From Entomortierella parvispora (Eukaryota > Mortierellomycota > Mortierellomycetes > Mortierellales > Mortierellaceae), in contig OY752141.1 of the NCBI GenBank assembly GCA_963573315.1, forward strand, positions 2,418,001-2,482,000: a stretch of 64,000 nucleotides of DNA, written 5' to 3'. Within the stretch, counting starts at the first letter, position 1. Every line of letters starts with the position of its first letter. The notes beneath the pieces were generated by a model. It was not told where the DNA came from. It ran no database searches and saw nothing but the letters and a program-made list of their open reading frames with translations. The translations under genes were made by a program, and so were the position numbers. This document shows positions 28,225 to 39,463 of the stretch, piece after piece.

Positions 28225-28972
28225 AAGGGCTACATCCCAATCTCCTCACCCGTCTCTATATTAAAAAGTCAAGAAAAGGGGCAGCCTAGACCCTTCCTCC
28301 TCTCTTTTTGTTCTTGTATCTCAGAAACCGGTGCACATGTGGAGTGGCGTCGGAAGGCGTAAGTGCAGAAAAAGGGTGTCGATGGAGTAACTAGATCTAG
28401 CCCTGAACCCCAAAGTCATGTTGAAAATGTGATTGGGCATGACTCTCCACAGAAAATGGGGTGGATCATAATCATGGATTCAGAACGTTCGTTATGGCTT
28501 GAAACTAAATAGCTGCCTGATGACAACAACGTACAACAGGGATTGTACACCAGGGTCGATCAGCCAAAAGGGTGACGGAGTTGACATTCCACATGGATAC
28601 TGTAGTTCTTGCATATTTTGCGCCCTGTCCCCGTCTGCTGAGACCTAATGTGCAATGGCTACCACAGGTATTTTTACCTGGAATCGTCTGTCTCCAAAAA
28701 TAGTGAGCACGGTTGGGCGTTCATCCTTCCCCGGCCGCCATTTAAAGCTGCTGCCGTTTGGATCGAACTGGAATTTTGCACCCGAGTTTCTTTCCACTTT
28801 TTCTTCCCCTCACTGTCTTTTATACCACTTTTCTTCTTTCCCTTCGTCTGAGGAGATCTACACACGTAAAGATGGGATTTGATGACATCTTTTTTCTTTG
28901 GCAGAAAAGTGCTGCACATAGCTCACCAACTCCTTCAATTGAATTTTCACACTCTAGCAATCCCATCAAAGA
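28225..28972. other. Intergenic before the secreted protease
   Basis: No gene is supported. The last 200 bp before the protease ATG are T/C-rich leader-like DNA. Two short overlapping frames (about 28650-28980) share no recognisable features. Confidence 0.5.
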
Positions 28973-29653
28973 ATGAAGTTTTCGATCATCCTAGCCCTGT
29001 CGGCCGCTCCTCTGGCCGTGAACGCCATCGTCAACGGCGGATTTGCCACAAGCCCAATCCTGAAGGGCGTCGTCAGAGTCAACGATGACTGCACAGGAGC
29101 TTTGATCGGCAACAAGTGCGTCCTGACGGCTCACCATTGTTTGGCCAAGAACAGACTCGGCGAGGTCATGATTCCCAACTACGAGTCCTCGGTTGTGGTC
29201 GAGTCGACCAAGAAAGTCAAGATTGTGTCGTCCTTTGACACCGGATACAGTGAAACGCGCTGCTACGATATGGAAATTGCCGTCTTGGCAGAGAATCATA
29301 ACCAGGGTTATAACATCTCGAGCATCGAAGTTACAGACAAGGTTGGTGCGGCCGGTTGGGGCTTTGTTAACGATTACACGATCCCCAAGGCGCTCCAGTT
29401 CATCCAATACCTTGGAAAGCCGGAGTACACCAACAGTGGTATTGTGGTCCCTGTCGCAGATGGCGTCTCTGGTATTGCCTTCCGTGATTCTGGCGGACCT
29501 TTGTTCTCATGTGAAGGAGACAACTGCTCACTTGTTGGTGTTGCAAACGGCAAGGCCCCAGGCGCGACCCTGATGAATAACGGCCACGTGTTCTGTGACA
29601 CAAAATCCAACTGGGATTGGATCCAGAAGACTTTGAAGGAGAACTGTCAGTAA
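28973..29653 (+). CDS. Secreted trypsin-fold (S1 family) serine protease
   Basis: This is an intronless 226-residue frame. Residues 1-18 are a signal peptide (Lys-Phe, a hydrophobic core, Val-Asn-Ala cleavage site). The next residues, Ile-Val-Asn-Gly-Gly, are the N terminus of an active trypsin-fold enzyme. The triad is visible: His55 in Thr-Ala-His-His-Cys, Asp99 in Tyr-Asp-Met-Glu-Ile-Ala-Val-Leu, and Ser173 in Asp-Ser-Gly-Gly-Pro. Cys40-Cys56 would form the His-loop disulphide. The residue six before the Ser, Asp189 in trypsin, is Gly here, and the Cys normally at position 191 is Ala. Trypsin-like Arg/Lys specificity is therefore unlikely; chymotrypsin- or elastase-like choice is an inference. 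There is no propeptide. It is followed by about 1 kb without genes and then another secreted protein gene on the same strand. Confidence 0.88.
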   Translation: MKFSIILALSAAPLAVNAIVNGGFATSPILKGVVRVNDDCTGALIGNKCVLTAHHCLAKNRLGEVMIPNYESSVVVESTKKVKIVSSFDTGYSETRCYDMEIAVLAENHNQGYNISSIEVTDKVGAAGWGFVNDYTIPKALQFIQYLGKPEYTNSGIVVPVADGVSGIAFRDSGGPLFSCEGDNCSLVGVANGKAPGATLMNNGHVFCDTKSNWDWIQKTLKENCQ

Positions 29654-30697
29654 GGGGTGCATGGATTCTGTATGTAGAAAATGCAAATTATAAAGCAAGC
29701 AAGGCTGTTCTACTATTCCTTGACCTCTTGGCGCGTCGACTGTCACTGCGGGACCCAACCATACTTTTTTTTCTAGCGTGTCTGGACGCGACAGCCAAAG
29801 AATGCATAGATTGAGTCAAAGAAGGAAAGAAAACCCCACTAGCATCCTTCACGGCTAGGGAACATTGGAATGAGATCATTGTCATGATCCACTCGCGACG
29901 ATCCGTCGTAATCACTTTTGTGTTTTCACCACGAAAGAGACTGCAAAGGGTCAAATGGGCTCATCATTCTTTGCCATGTTTAATTCTCTTGATCGGTACA
30001 ATGTCATCCCTTCTTCTCTTTCCCCTCCTTTATTTTCGGTAGTGTCGTACATAAAATATACGAAAGGAGACGGGGGAGTTGTAAGAAATCCAGGAGTCTC
30101 GTCATCTCAACCCAGGCTCTTCTCCTTGAGAATATCTAGCTCATGTCCTGATTCACTCTCGCTTCTCAGGTTGTTTTCTTTCTCTTGCTTATGACTTGGT
30201 GTCTCTTGTCCCCACACACTCTCTATCTCCTGAGTATTACCATGCTTCTTTCCTTACCGCTAGGAAAGGGTGTTTTCCATACAGTGCGCCATTTGATCTC
30301 TCTTTCATTTGGGTGCTTAAATGAGGACGTCCTGTTATTCTACCAACAAGACAAGACTCTACGTCGCGTTTTCTCCCTCTTTTTTTCGTGTCTCCCCTTT
30401 CTCCCCCCTCCTGCTGTCTCTCTCGCATCAGCAAACTCATCGTATTTAAACAGGCTGGTCAAGATCGTAGTGTCAACCCTTTTTACTCTTTTTTCTCTCA
30501 ATCGCACCTGCTCTGCCTACTTCGATCATCATTGCTCTTGTCTCCCCTCTTCATTCTCCTCTCCGTCCCTCTGCTCTCCTTCCATATCTATCCTTCTCAG
30601 GAACAAACCCCTCTTCTTGCATCCAACAATCGCACTGATTGTTCCTCTTTTATTTGCTCTTTGATAAACCACTATCAACTATACTCCATAGAAAAAA
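29654..30697. other. Intergenic between two secreted-protein genes
   Basis: No gene is supported. The left 300 bp is 3' flank. From about 30010 to 30690 the plus strand is strongly T/C-rich, making long but featureless Ser/Leu/Phe frames. This looks like promoter and leader for the next gene. Confidence 0.5.
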
Positions 30698-31288
30698 ATG
30701 ATCTTCACAAAGTCATCTCTCACCACCACCCTCTTGGCAGTCGCAGCCTTGATGTCATCGTTTGCTCAGGCAGACTCTGATATGCTCCTCATCTCGAACC
30801 CAACCCGCGGTACAACATGGAAAGTAGGCGAGGATGTGTTCTTGCAATGGAAGGGCAGTTGTGCGTCCATGGGATCGAGTGCCCGATCTGTGGACGTGAA
30901 CCTGATGACTGGCCCTGAAAGTGCTCTCCGGTTCGTCGCCAAATTGGCCTCAATCGATTGTTCTGGTTCCAACACTCGAAAGGAATTCGTCATCCCCGCC
31001 AACGACGTGGCCCAGACAGGCAATTACTCCTTGCAGGTTCAGACGAGTCCACGCATATCTTATTCCAACATCTTCACGATCGAAACCACCGCCGGCAACG
31101 CGTCCGCGGCCTCTAGCACTGGAGTCTCTACCTCGAGCGCGAGTCAGAATAACCCGGGTCAGGCTAGCGCGGCGGCACATCCCAATGCGGCAGCGGCGTT
31201 GACGCCAATCAAGAACAATCTTGGTTCGACAATCGCGGCCTCAGCGGTGACCTTGGCTGCCGTGTTGATCGCGGCCCAACTTCTCTAG
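30698..31288 (+). CDS. GPI-anchored Ser/Thr-rich cell-surface protein (Kre9/Knh1-like N domain)
   Basis: This intronless frame encodes 196 residues. Residues 1-25 form a signal peptide (Leu/Ala-rich core, cleavage after Ala-Gln-Ala). Residues about 30-125 make a compact beta-type domain that begins Ile-Ser-Asn-Pro-Thr-Arg-Gly-Thr-Thr-Trp, followed by Gly-Glu-x-Val and Gln-Trp. This is the pattern of the Ser-Thr-rich GPI-anchored (Kre9/Knh1-related) domain common in fungal wall proteins. Two Cys residues (in Gly-Ser-Cys and Asp-Cys-Ser) could pair. A Ser/Thr/Ala-rich linker (about 130-160) leads to a C-terminal hydrophobic tail ending Ala-Gln-Leu-Leu, preceded by a small-residue region that suits GPI attachment. 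It would sit on the plasma membrane or in the wall. The exact role, adhesion or glucan assembly, cannot be told. Confidence 0.82.
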   Translation: MIFTKSSLTTTLLAVAALMSSFAQADSDMLLISNPTRGTTWKVGEDVFLQWKGSCASMGSSARSVDVNLMTGPESALRFVAKLASIDCSGSNTRKEFVIPANDVAQTGNYSLQVQTSPRISYSNIFTIETTAGNASAASSTGVSTSSASQNNPGQASAAAHPNAAAALTPIKNNLGSTIAASAVTLAAVLIAAQLL

Positions 31289-32152
31289 ATGAGAAGACAT
31301 TTACACCACATCCTTTGGTCAGATGTCCTTCATTCCCATATTATTCAAGCATGTGTTGTCAACCTTTATTTTCATATATTCCTACGCATCTTTCTCATAG
31401 CACGTCCCCTACATAGCAAAGAAATCCCTTTCATATATCCTTGTACTTGAGCTTTATCTCTGCAAGTGCTGACTGACCATTGCGACTTTCGACATTTCTC
31501 GAGACATTTCCTTAGTTCTCTTCAGGCTTAGTTGAAAACTAAGCAAAATTCAGAAAGCAATTTTATTAGGTCTGGCAAAGGATTGATTCAACGACTTTTT
31601 TCTGTTGAGGTTGAAGAGCTGTTGGTTCCCAAAGAGGGTTGAGGAGGTGCAAGGACGTATCTGCTGGGCAGTCTAGACTAAAGAGGAATTTCAGGTGGGC
31701 ATCAAGACATCGTCCGTGAGGGTGTCATTTCACCAAAGACATCAGCTTCATTGATTGCTCTCGCTTTCAATGGAGGAGTCTGTGGTCAGACGACAGAGAA
31801 TGAAGATCCTCGGAGCATGGCGAGGGCATCGGCTGAGAACATTGTGCAAATGGAGAGTTTACAAGGTGCAGATGCGAAGAGGAGAGAGTAAGGGATGAGC
31901 AAACATCATTTTTATGCGCTTAACGCGTCCCTTTTCGCGTGCCTCTTTTTTTTTTCTTCTTAATCTCCACATTAGATTCTTTCTTTCTCCTTTGCTCCCA
32001 TTGAACACTACCGATTCCGTCCGCGCGCAGCGCAGGCAAGTCAACCCGCCTCTTTGATGTTCCCCTCCTCTTCTCCTCTGCGACATCTAACCTCGTTCTC
32101 TCTTGTTGCACCAACCATCTGTGCAATTTCAATCCATTCCTCTTAGCCGTCC
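31289..32152. other. Intergenic before the long disordered-protein gene
   Basis: No gene is supported in this 860 bp. There are A/T-rich 3' flank sequences on the left and T/C-rich leader from about 31940. Opposite-strand frames near 31860-32280 are Lys/Arg-rich shadows of the leader. Confidence 0.5.
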
Positions 32153-35100
32153 ATGAGTCAATCACAACAACCGCCTGCAAGGGGGTCTGTTCCAGGGCGG
32201 GGAGGGTTCTATTCAAGACTGCAACAGGAGCTCCAGCGCGAAGGAACAGGATCAGAAGCATCAGGAACACCACCTCGCTCATTGCTCAATGCTCGCCACA
32301 CTGCTGAAGCCACTGCCGCAGCCAGGCGTGCAGCCGCCATGCATAGTGAAGGCGACCATGATGCCGATCTCCTTGATGGCCACGATCCCATGGCAGCCAC
32401 ACCTTCACGGAGACCTTCCAGCACCGTCGCAGCCACATCTACAAGAGCAACGATAGCCAACCTACAACGGACGCGACAGCATACCTCGTCTTTACAGTCA
32501 TTGCTACCACCACCACCGCCTCAGCCTGCCTCCCGACAGATCCCACCATCCCGAGAGCTTTTGCAGCTCCAGGAACAGGAAAGGGAACAGGATGATACCA
32601 CTTTATTCTCGTCACCTCCACCGGCCATGACCACGCTGCCGATCTACAGGACACCGAGGGTAGATCAGCAAGCCAACTTCACCTCAACCTCCCGACCAAT
32701 GGGATTCGACTCCCCAGCCTTGTTTGCTTCTCCTGCGTCGCCCTCATGGAGTAGCGTCAACCAACATGGACCGCTCGCAATGACTCCAGAGGTTTACAGA
32801 CCTACTCTTTTACGATCTTTACTTGAAATTCCTGACGAGCAGGTGGGGAATAATGTCGAAGTTAGTAACCTGGAACAAGAAGCTGAGGCGGCGGGAGAAC
32901 AAGATGGCGAAGGGCTGCATGCAAGAATTCCGAGTTTTGGAGAAGACTCAAGAGATCTTAGCTTTAGGGTGACAAGAGGGGTTCAAGCAACATCCCTGTC
33001 GCCAACACCAGGAGCGTCATCACTGTCATCAACACCCACAGCAGCACGCCTCTCGCCTACACCAGTATCATCGACACCGTCGCCAACACAGGGTGCATCT
33101 TCACTGGCGTCAACTCCGGCAGCCCCATTAATGGGGACATCCTTGTCTCCCCGTGGAAGGAGGAGCCAGAGTCCCTCGCGACCCTATGGTGAATGGAGAC
33201 AACATGCTCGAAGGCTAGAGTTACAATACGCGTCCAGATATGGTAGTCCACGGCGAGAAACAGGAGAGCCTCAGGGACAACTAGGCTTTGGCGTTCAACA
33301 GGACGAGCTCATCCCACGTCGCCGCCATGCCGCAGTTCAACCTCATAATACTCGTTTCCTTCAAGGAGACGAAGATGGCACGATTTCACCTCCTCGGAGA
33401 CTGAATCTGGCTGCTATGACGCTTAGTCCATCGACGCCGGCCGCGGCCAGTATTATTGCGGGGAGAGCCAACACATCGTCATCTGCTACAATTGCAGCAG
33501 CAGTAACTACATTAGCACCGACAGCACCGGCACCAACAACAGCACCACTGGCAGTCGGATCGTCAACAACAGTAGTAGAAGAGAGAACAGGGTCGACATT
33601 ATCGTCCGTAATAACAAGGATGGCAGATGATCCAGATGAATTTTGGTCCTCCAGCAGCTCCGGCCAACGGTCCACTCGTCTTTTGCCCAACATCCCCAGT
33701 TCAAGACCAGGGCTCGCTCCCCGGTTTTACCGTCGTGCACTAGGAGCATCATTGTCATCGCTATCATTACCGCAACAACCAACAGGAATTTCTGGTACGG
33801 GGAATAGAGGCGCAGTGCTTCCACGTATTTCACGGTCCGCAACACACGAAGGTGGTAGTGGTTGGCAAGGCATCCTTGACAGACGAAGGGCCCTTGAGAG
33901 CGAAAGTCAGTCGGCACAATCCTTACAACCGCAGCAACAGCAACAACGACCGCAGCAGCAGCTCCGGCAACAGGGTCAGGATTCGCATCGGCAGGACCGA
34001 GAGCAAGAGCCAGAGGAGCGATATGTTCACGAGATATATGAAGAACCCGAAAGTGACGAGGCAGCCGATGGAGAGGAATACGATCAGAATGAACCAGGCG
34101 GACAAAACAAAGGATCTGCTGCAGAGCAGGACAAAGCTAAGGCGCAAGATGTGGAGGAAGACGAGGAAGACAGTGACGAGGAACAGGCGTTTGTAAAAAT
34201 GGATCCTTTTGACGATTTGCTTTTGGACGCCAGCAGAACCTACAGAGTTCGCCATCTTTCGAACACAGGTCGTCGACTTTCCCAGGAAGATTCAGAAGAC
34301 CCATTCCTGCCGTCGGGAAGGAGGCGCAAACGAGCACGATATAACAAATCGTCCGAATCCATGGAGGGAGAGGTCTCCATCTCAGGCAATGGGAGCTTTA
34401 GCGGCAACGTGTCGGCAGAGATGGGTAAGGCCAGTGGCAGCATAGACAACCAGTCTGCTGGTATAATGTACCAAGAGCGAGGCCTGACAGTGGAGGACAT
34501 CAATGAAATCGGCGATACAGCGCTGTTGTATGGTGACCTTGACGAGCGAGACCGGGCGCAAAAACCACAGCAGCTAACTGATGGACATCCTCCGTCGTCG
34601 CTCTACAATGTCGACGTGGATACTTCGTTGCAAGTTGGATTAGCAGACTCGGACGCAGAGGCAGAGATGGCAACTGTGGACGAGGCCGACCTGTATGGCC
34701 TCTTTGAATCTCCGTCACCAGAGTCGAGATCCGTCTATAGGCGGTCAGTGGATGACTATGAAGACCACGATCTCCATGGGCAACAATCTTCTGATGACGA
34801 TACATCGTCGTTTACTGGCGTCGTGATAACGTCGCCTCCCCCCTCAGACCATCAGGAAGGTTTAGAGCAACAGGATCAGCCCTATATGAATGGGGGGTTA
34901 TCTTTGGATTCCGAACCAGAGGAAGCAGCCATCAAGAGTGATGAAGATACTGATGAAGACGATAGTGATGACGAGGAGGATGTAGAGAGACTCCAGCAGC
35001 TCATTGAGGCTACCATGAACCAAGGGCCAGAGGCAGTGGCAGTGCTAAGTGGATTTCGGGCACCAGGATCAGTTTTTCAAGGTAAGAAACCATACGGATT

Positions 35101-35348
35101 TTTTTTTTTTTTTTTTTTCCTTTACAAAACGTGGAGCAACCCATTGACAACTATTTGTCTTTTTCACCATTTGTCTTTTTGATGTGGATATAGGTCCTAT
35201 ACAGAGGGAGGTGCCGCCAGGTGTAGATGATCCTGTGGTCGCACCAAATGCTCGGGATGAGCTTCGAGAGATACAAGTCCTTAACGAGGAACTTTGGTGG
35301 GATCTTGAGCCGCGAGAACTCGATTCGCGAGAGGAACGAATCCTCTAA
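32153..35348 (+). CDS. Uncharacterised 1,027-residue acidic disordered protein
   Basis: Two exons, 32153-35081 and 35194-35348, join in frame (CAAG/GTAAGA donor, TATAG acceptor after an 18-base T run inside the intron). I do not recognise the family. Residues 1-330 are Gln/Ser/Pro/Thr-rich with a repeated Leu-Ser-Pro-Thr-Pro / Ser-Ser-Thr-Pro-like pattern (about 275-330). A Gln-rich stretch lies near 590-620. Residues about 640-690 and 900-960 are strongly acidic. Near 715-735 there is a basic Arg-Arg-Arg-Lys-Arg cluster that looks like a nuclear localisation signal. The last ~60 residues look ordered: Gln-Arg-Glu-Val-Pro-Pro-Gly-Val-Asp-Asp, then Asn-Glu-Glu-Leu-Trp-Trp-Asp-Leu. A nuclear regulatory or scaffold role is a guess. 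The ATG at 32153 is chosen as the first in frame after the leader. Confidence 0.7.
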
Positions 35349-35598
35349 AAACGTTCATTTTCATTCTGTATCCATTTTTTTGTATGATAGTGTTAGATCC
35401 ATATATGTAGTAACTTGTAAAATATCCTCCCTACCTACGATTCTTCATGCCCTCAGTAGATATTCTCAAACAAAATACATCCTCTCTGAGGAAATTCCTA
35501 AAACAAAGAGCACCCTCTCTGTCCGTTTCCTAAAAGAAAATACTCCCTGATGCTCTTTTTTAAAAATGTTTTATTTGTGTTGGTGCTATGCAGATCCA

Positions 35599-38500
35599 TC
35601 ATGACGCTTCTTGAGAGTCCTTGGAGGATTGAAGTCCTCGCACAAGATCCTTCAAAATCTGAAACAATTTCGCAAACCCTCCCGATGGCTGGTCGTTATC
35701 CTGCCGTGGGCCATCAGAGTCCTCAAACTCATCAATGATCTTTGAAGAATCTGGCAGACGGAGCTCCAGGTCGTTTTCCCTTGGGGCTTCTTTGACTATG
35801 GGTGCTTTGAAGATGGGCTTCTTTGGCACAACAGTCGGCATAGGGGGCATATCATAGTCCTCATAATCCCCTGACCCTTCCCACAACTGTTGTTGTGACG
35901 GAAAGCGAGGGGGTTGCGTGAGCGGAATGCTGGATCCTTGCCAAAGCTGTCCAATCGCTGCTAAAGGTCGTTTCCACATCGGTACACCCACAAGATCCAA
36001 CGAAGTGATTCTCGTTTCCTGGAAGGCTGCCACATTGATGATCATTATCACAAGTAGAAGCGCAGCAATCGGTGCCATTACTTGTTTCCACCAAGTCTGC
36101 ACCAGTATAATAGCCTGTTTCATGGGTGACGTGAGAGGCGGAGGAGCTCCTTGAGCCGAGCCTCGAATCTGTGGAGTAAGGCCAGATCCATCGCTGAGAA
36201 TCGAAATATTAGAGGTAGTGATGCCGATAGGTCCATTTGTAGTTGGTGCAGTAGAGGCTTGCTCTGCCTGTGGATTTTGAGGTTCAAGTGGCTGCTGGGG
36301 ATGGCGCTGACTGGGTGGATGAGCAACAGCAGCTGTCGAGGCGACGACGGCCGCACTATAAGGCGGTTGCTGAGGGTGGTGCGCCGCAACATTCGCGTTT
36401 TGCCCCGGAGTCCTGCTGATCTGTTCTAGGACGGTGTCTACAATGTCCGAGTCTGCCACGAAAGAAGGTTCAGAAGATGGCAAGTTGCCATTATGAATCC
36501 TTGAGACAGCCGGTACAATAGGCACTGGGACGGTCGCAATCTTGAGCTGAGGTCGACCAAGAGTCATATATGCTCCATACGTTATCGTTTTGCGTTGGTT
36601 CGGCAATCCTTCAGAGGAGACCACCTCAAAGTCGCTCGTTGGTGCATCGTAGATGAGACCTGTTAACACGAGAATATTGATTAGTAACTTGGCGGATACC
36701 CTGTCAGTTCGGATTATATTTAATATATCATACCATCTGGTAGTCTTGGCAAACTGGCAACCACCATGTATTCGCCAACGGGAAGGTTAACCGCAGGTAC
36801 AACAAGTTCAATCGAGGAATTTGATCCGTCAATATCTTGCATGGCCGTAGGGAATCCATAGCTGATTTCGATTTGATGCGGCTTCTCTGCGTCGTCCAGA
36901 CAATCTCCAGGAATAGGAACAAGGACAGTCCTCAATCCCGCCAGTTTCTTGTCCACAAATTGTATCAGTTTCGAGCATTGATTTCCATTCACCATGACAT
37001 TCCAGATCTCTGCTCGCTCCAGTTGATGGATACGCAGGTATCGATCACTTTGCTGAGGCAGGATGACGTTAGACATTGTGACCCTTGCAAATCCTGGCTG
37101 CTGGCCGCTAGACACGCCAATTTCAGCCCGAATACGTTCTATCCTTGCAATCCTGGGTACGGCTTGATATCTTTGAGCAACTACCGTCAGATCGTAGTCG
37201 TATGATTGAAATTGAAAATGCAGAGCCGACTGAAGTCGAAGGGCGAGATGACTTTCAGGAGCCAGTTGTGCGTCCGCCGAACTGAGTTGTAGATTCCGGA
37301 TATTTGTTCGTTGGATAGCAAGACTGTGTTCAGTATGGACTTGGAGCCGTCCCTTGACGTTGTCCGTGCCAATGATGTCCACGCGAGGGATGCTGCAAAG
37401 AATATCTTTACCACAGCCAACAGCCACCGCTTGACAGATGTTGAACTTGATGTTCATATCAGTTTTTCCTTCCGTTCCTGCATGGAACCAGATCTTGTAT
37501 CGAAGCGATCCTGAAGACTCTGCAGTTTCATCAGATTCTATAAGATCATCCTGTTCTTCGCAAAGAAGCTCCCAGTCTTGGACTGTAGTACCAGAGATGT
37601 CGACAGATGACGAATCAATAGTTTGTCCTTGGTCTGATGACGGCGCGGATATCAAAAGTTCGGCATATGGCTGTTTCCATCCGAGTTTTCGGATATGAAC
37701 TATTATGTCCGAGTCGACAGAAATGACCAAATCCCCGTCATCCATTTCCAAATGCTCGTAGACAATTGATCCTTCCTCGTCATCTTGTTCGAGTCGGTAT
37801 CTTTGATGATTCTCCTCGGGATCCTTCCTCCTTCGATCTTTAAGCAACGATGACGACTTTGGTCCATCTGGTAGACCCTTGATATCAACCTTGATGTCTT
37901 GTTCAGCCTCAAGGACAAATCCTGGTGCGTCCTGCGGAATCCAGGCAATGTGCAGCGAAGAGGTAGGTGCAAAGCAACCAGTGATTTGCCATCGATCCAA
38001 GTTTCCCTCCTCCTCGAGTCTATCGTATGTGTCGAATGAGCTATCCTGCTGTTGAGAGTCTGCTGTTGTCAGTGTCTCCGCAACGCCATGTCGTCCCACA
38101 AGAAGCTCCTGAGCTTCAAGCCAAAACTCGGCGTCTTCGTCAGATTCTGGATTCAAATTTGCCTCATCCAGAGGAGCGACTGCTGGATAAACATTGAATT
38201 CCAGTCCCGAGGCATTTGAAATCAAGTTCAGTGGTTTGATATCCAACTGTTCATCCTCCTGTCCAATATGAAATTTGATGAAGTTGCTTCGGCATTTGGG
38301 AATGTGCGGCAAGTGGATGCTAGGCGAGTTGGCTCCAGCCACAAGAGGGACATGGATCGAGAGGTGTACCAAGTAGTCTCCTGCCTTGTTGGCAACAAGA
38401 CTCAAGGCGTTGTTCAATACCGCTACGTGGGTCTCAGGCACGGCAGACTGTGTTGCATATGAGGCTGTCGAAGCGACTGATATGGGCCTCTTTAAATGCC

Positions 38501-39463
38501 GCAGATGTGTCCGTTGAGTCAGCTGTTGTTGTTGTTGCTGCTGTTGGTGAGTAGGCGACGCCGACGGTGAAACTGTTTCCACTGTGTCCCCAGTAGGGTG
38601 AATCCATGATGATCGCTTTTCATCCAGTGACGACACTATTTTGGTGATATATGAAATGTTAGCGACTGAAGGTAGATAAAAGAAACAACTGCCGTCTTTT
38701 GCCATTAGATGTTCCACTCAATGGTCCCACTCTTACTAAGATCGGTAATCTTTTCATCCAAGGAGTAAACTGCAGCGGGAAAAAAAATAGAATGCATGGG
38801 CGGAAATTTGTGAGTTTCAACGGCACATCAGCGGGACACAAGGAAAAGATCCGTTGAACGTACTCATGTCAGACACAGACTCAGTCTGCGTGCGCTCGTT
38901 ATCAGTACCGGCAGATGAACTGAGATAATCCACCTTCCATCTGTGGAGGATCGTTGATGGCGCCAGCAGAGGGCAGGTTGTCCAGGTGTCCTCGATAACG
39001 TGGATCTATGAGATAGATAAACTCTTTAGCGTTTGTTGGATGCATGCAGGGATGAAGAGAAGCGGTCTGGAGAGAGCTCTACCTTGACAGTGATGTCCAG
39101 TTCTGCTCCTGAAGACGCTGCTGGCGACAAGGTGGACCCGATGACCTTTAGTTGCTTGCCGTAGTATCCTTGCTTTGCCTGGGGAACAGTAATAGAGTCG
39201 ATTAAGTTCGAGAGTGCAAGGATCCTCGCATTGGCCATGAACTCTTTTTCTTTGGCCAGCGTGGGTGGTTCTGGTGAATGAACAGCCCTGGTGACTGACG
39301 AGGCAGTTGACATGGACCTGTGGTGGAGTGGAGTATTCGGCAGAGGTGGGACGGTGGTTCCAGGGGTTGTGGTTTGGTATGAGGATGTTCTCCTGGAGGT
39401 CATCCTGTAGTCGTGCTTGCTCGTGCTTGCTTTGGACTGGAAGGGAGACTCTCTAGCGAGCAT
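35599..39463 (-). CDS. Uncharacterised 1,192-residue single-pass membrane protein
   Basis: Proposed exons are 39463-39083, 39005-38864, 38769-38737, 38695-36734 and 36659-35599, summing to 3,579 nt. I do not recognise the family. The N-terminal ~70 residues are Ser/Thr-rich; a middle of about 800 residues is beta-type, with many alternating hydrophobic strands. Within it are a poly-Gln run (about residue 250) and Asp/Glu-rich loops. A Pro/Gln/Ala-rich linker follows. One membrane helix lies at about residues 1050-1072 (Pro-Ile-Ala-Ala-Leu-Leu-Leu-Val-Ile). A ~120-residue Pro-rich and acidic tail comes after the helix. There is no signal peptide, so the large part is probably cytosolic. The third exon is 33 nt, followed by a 41-nt intron that is short for this window. 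If it is not spliced, the upstream part stops at a TAA that overlaps an ATG for the downstream part. Confidence 0.65.
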
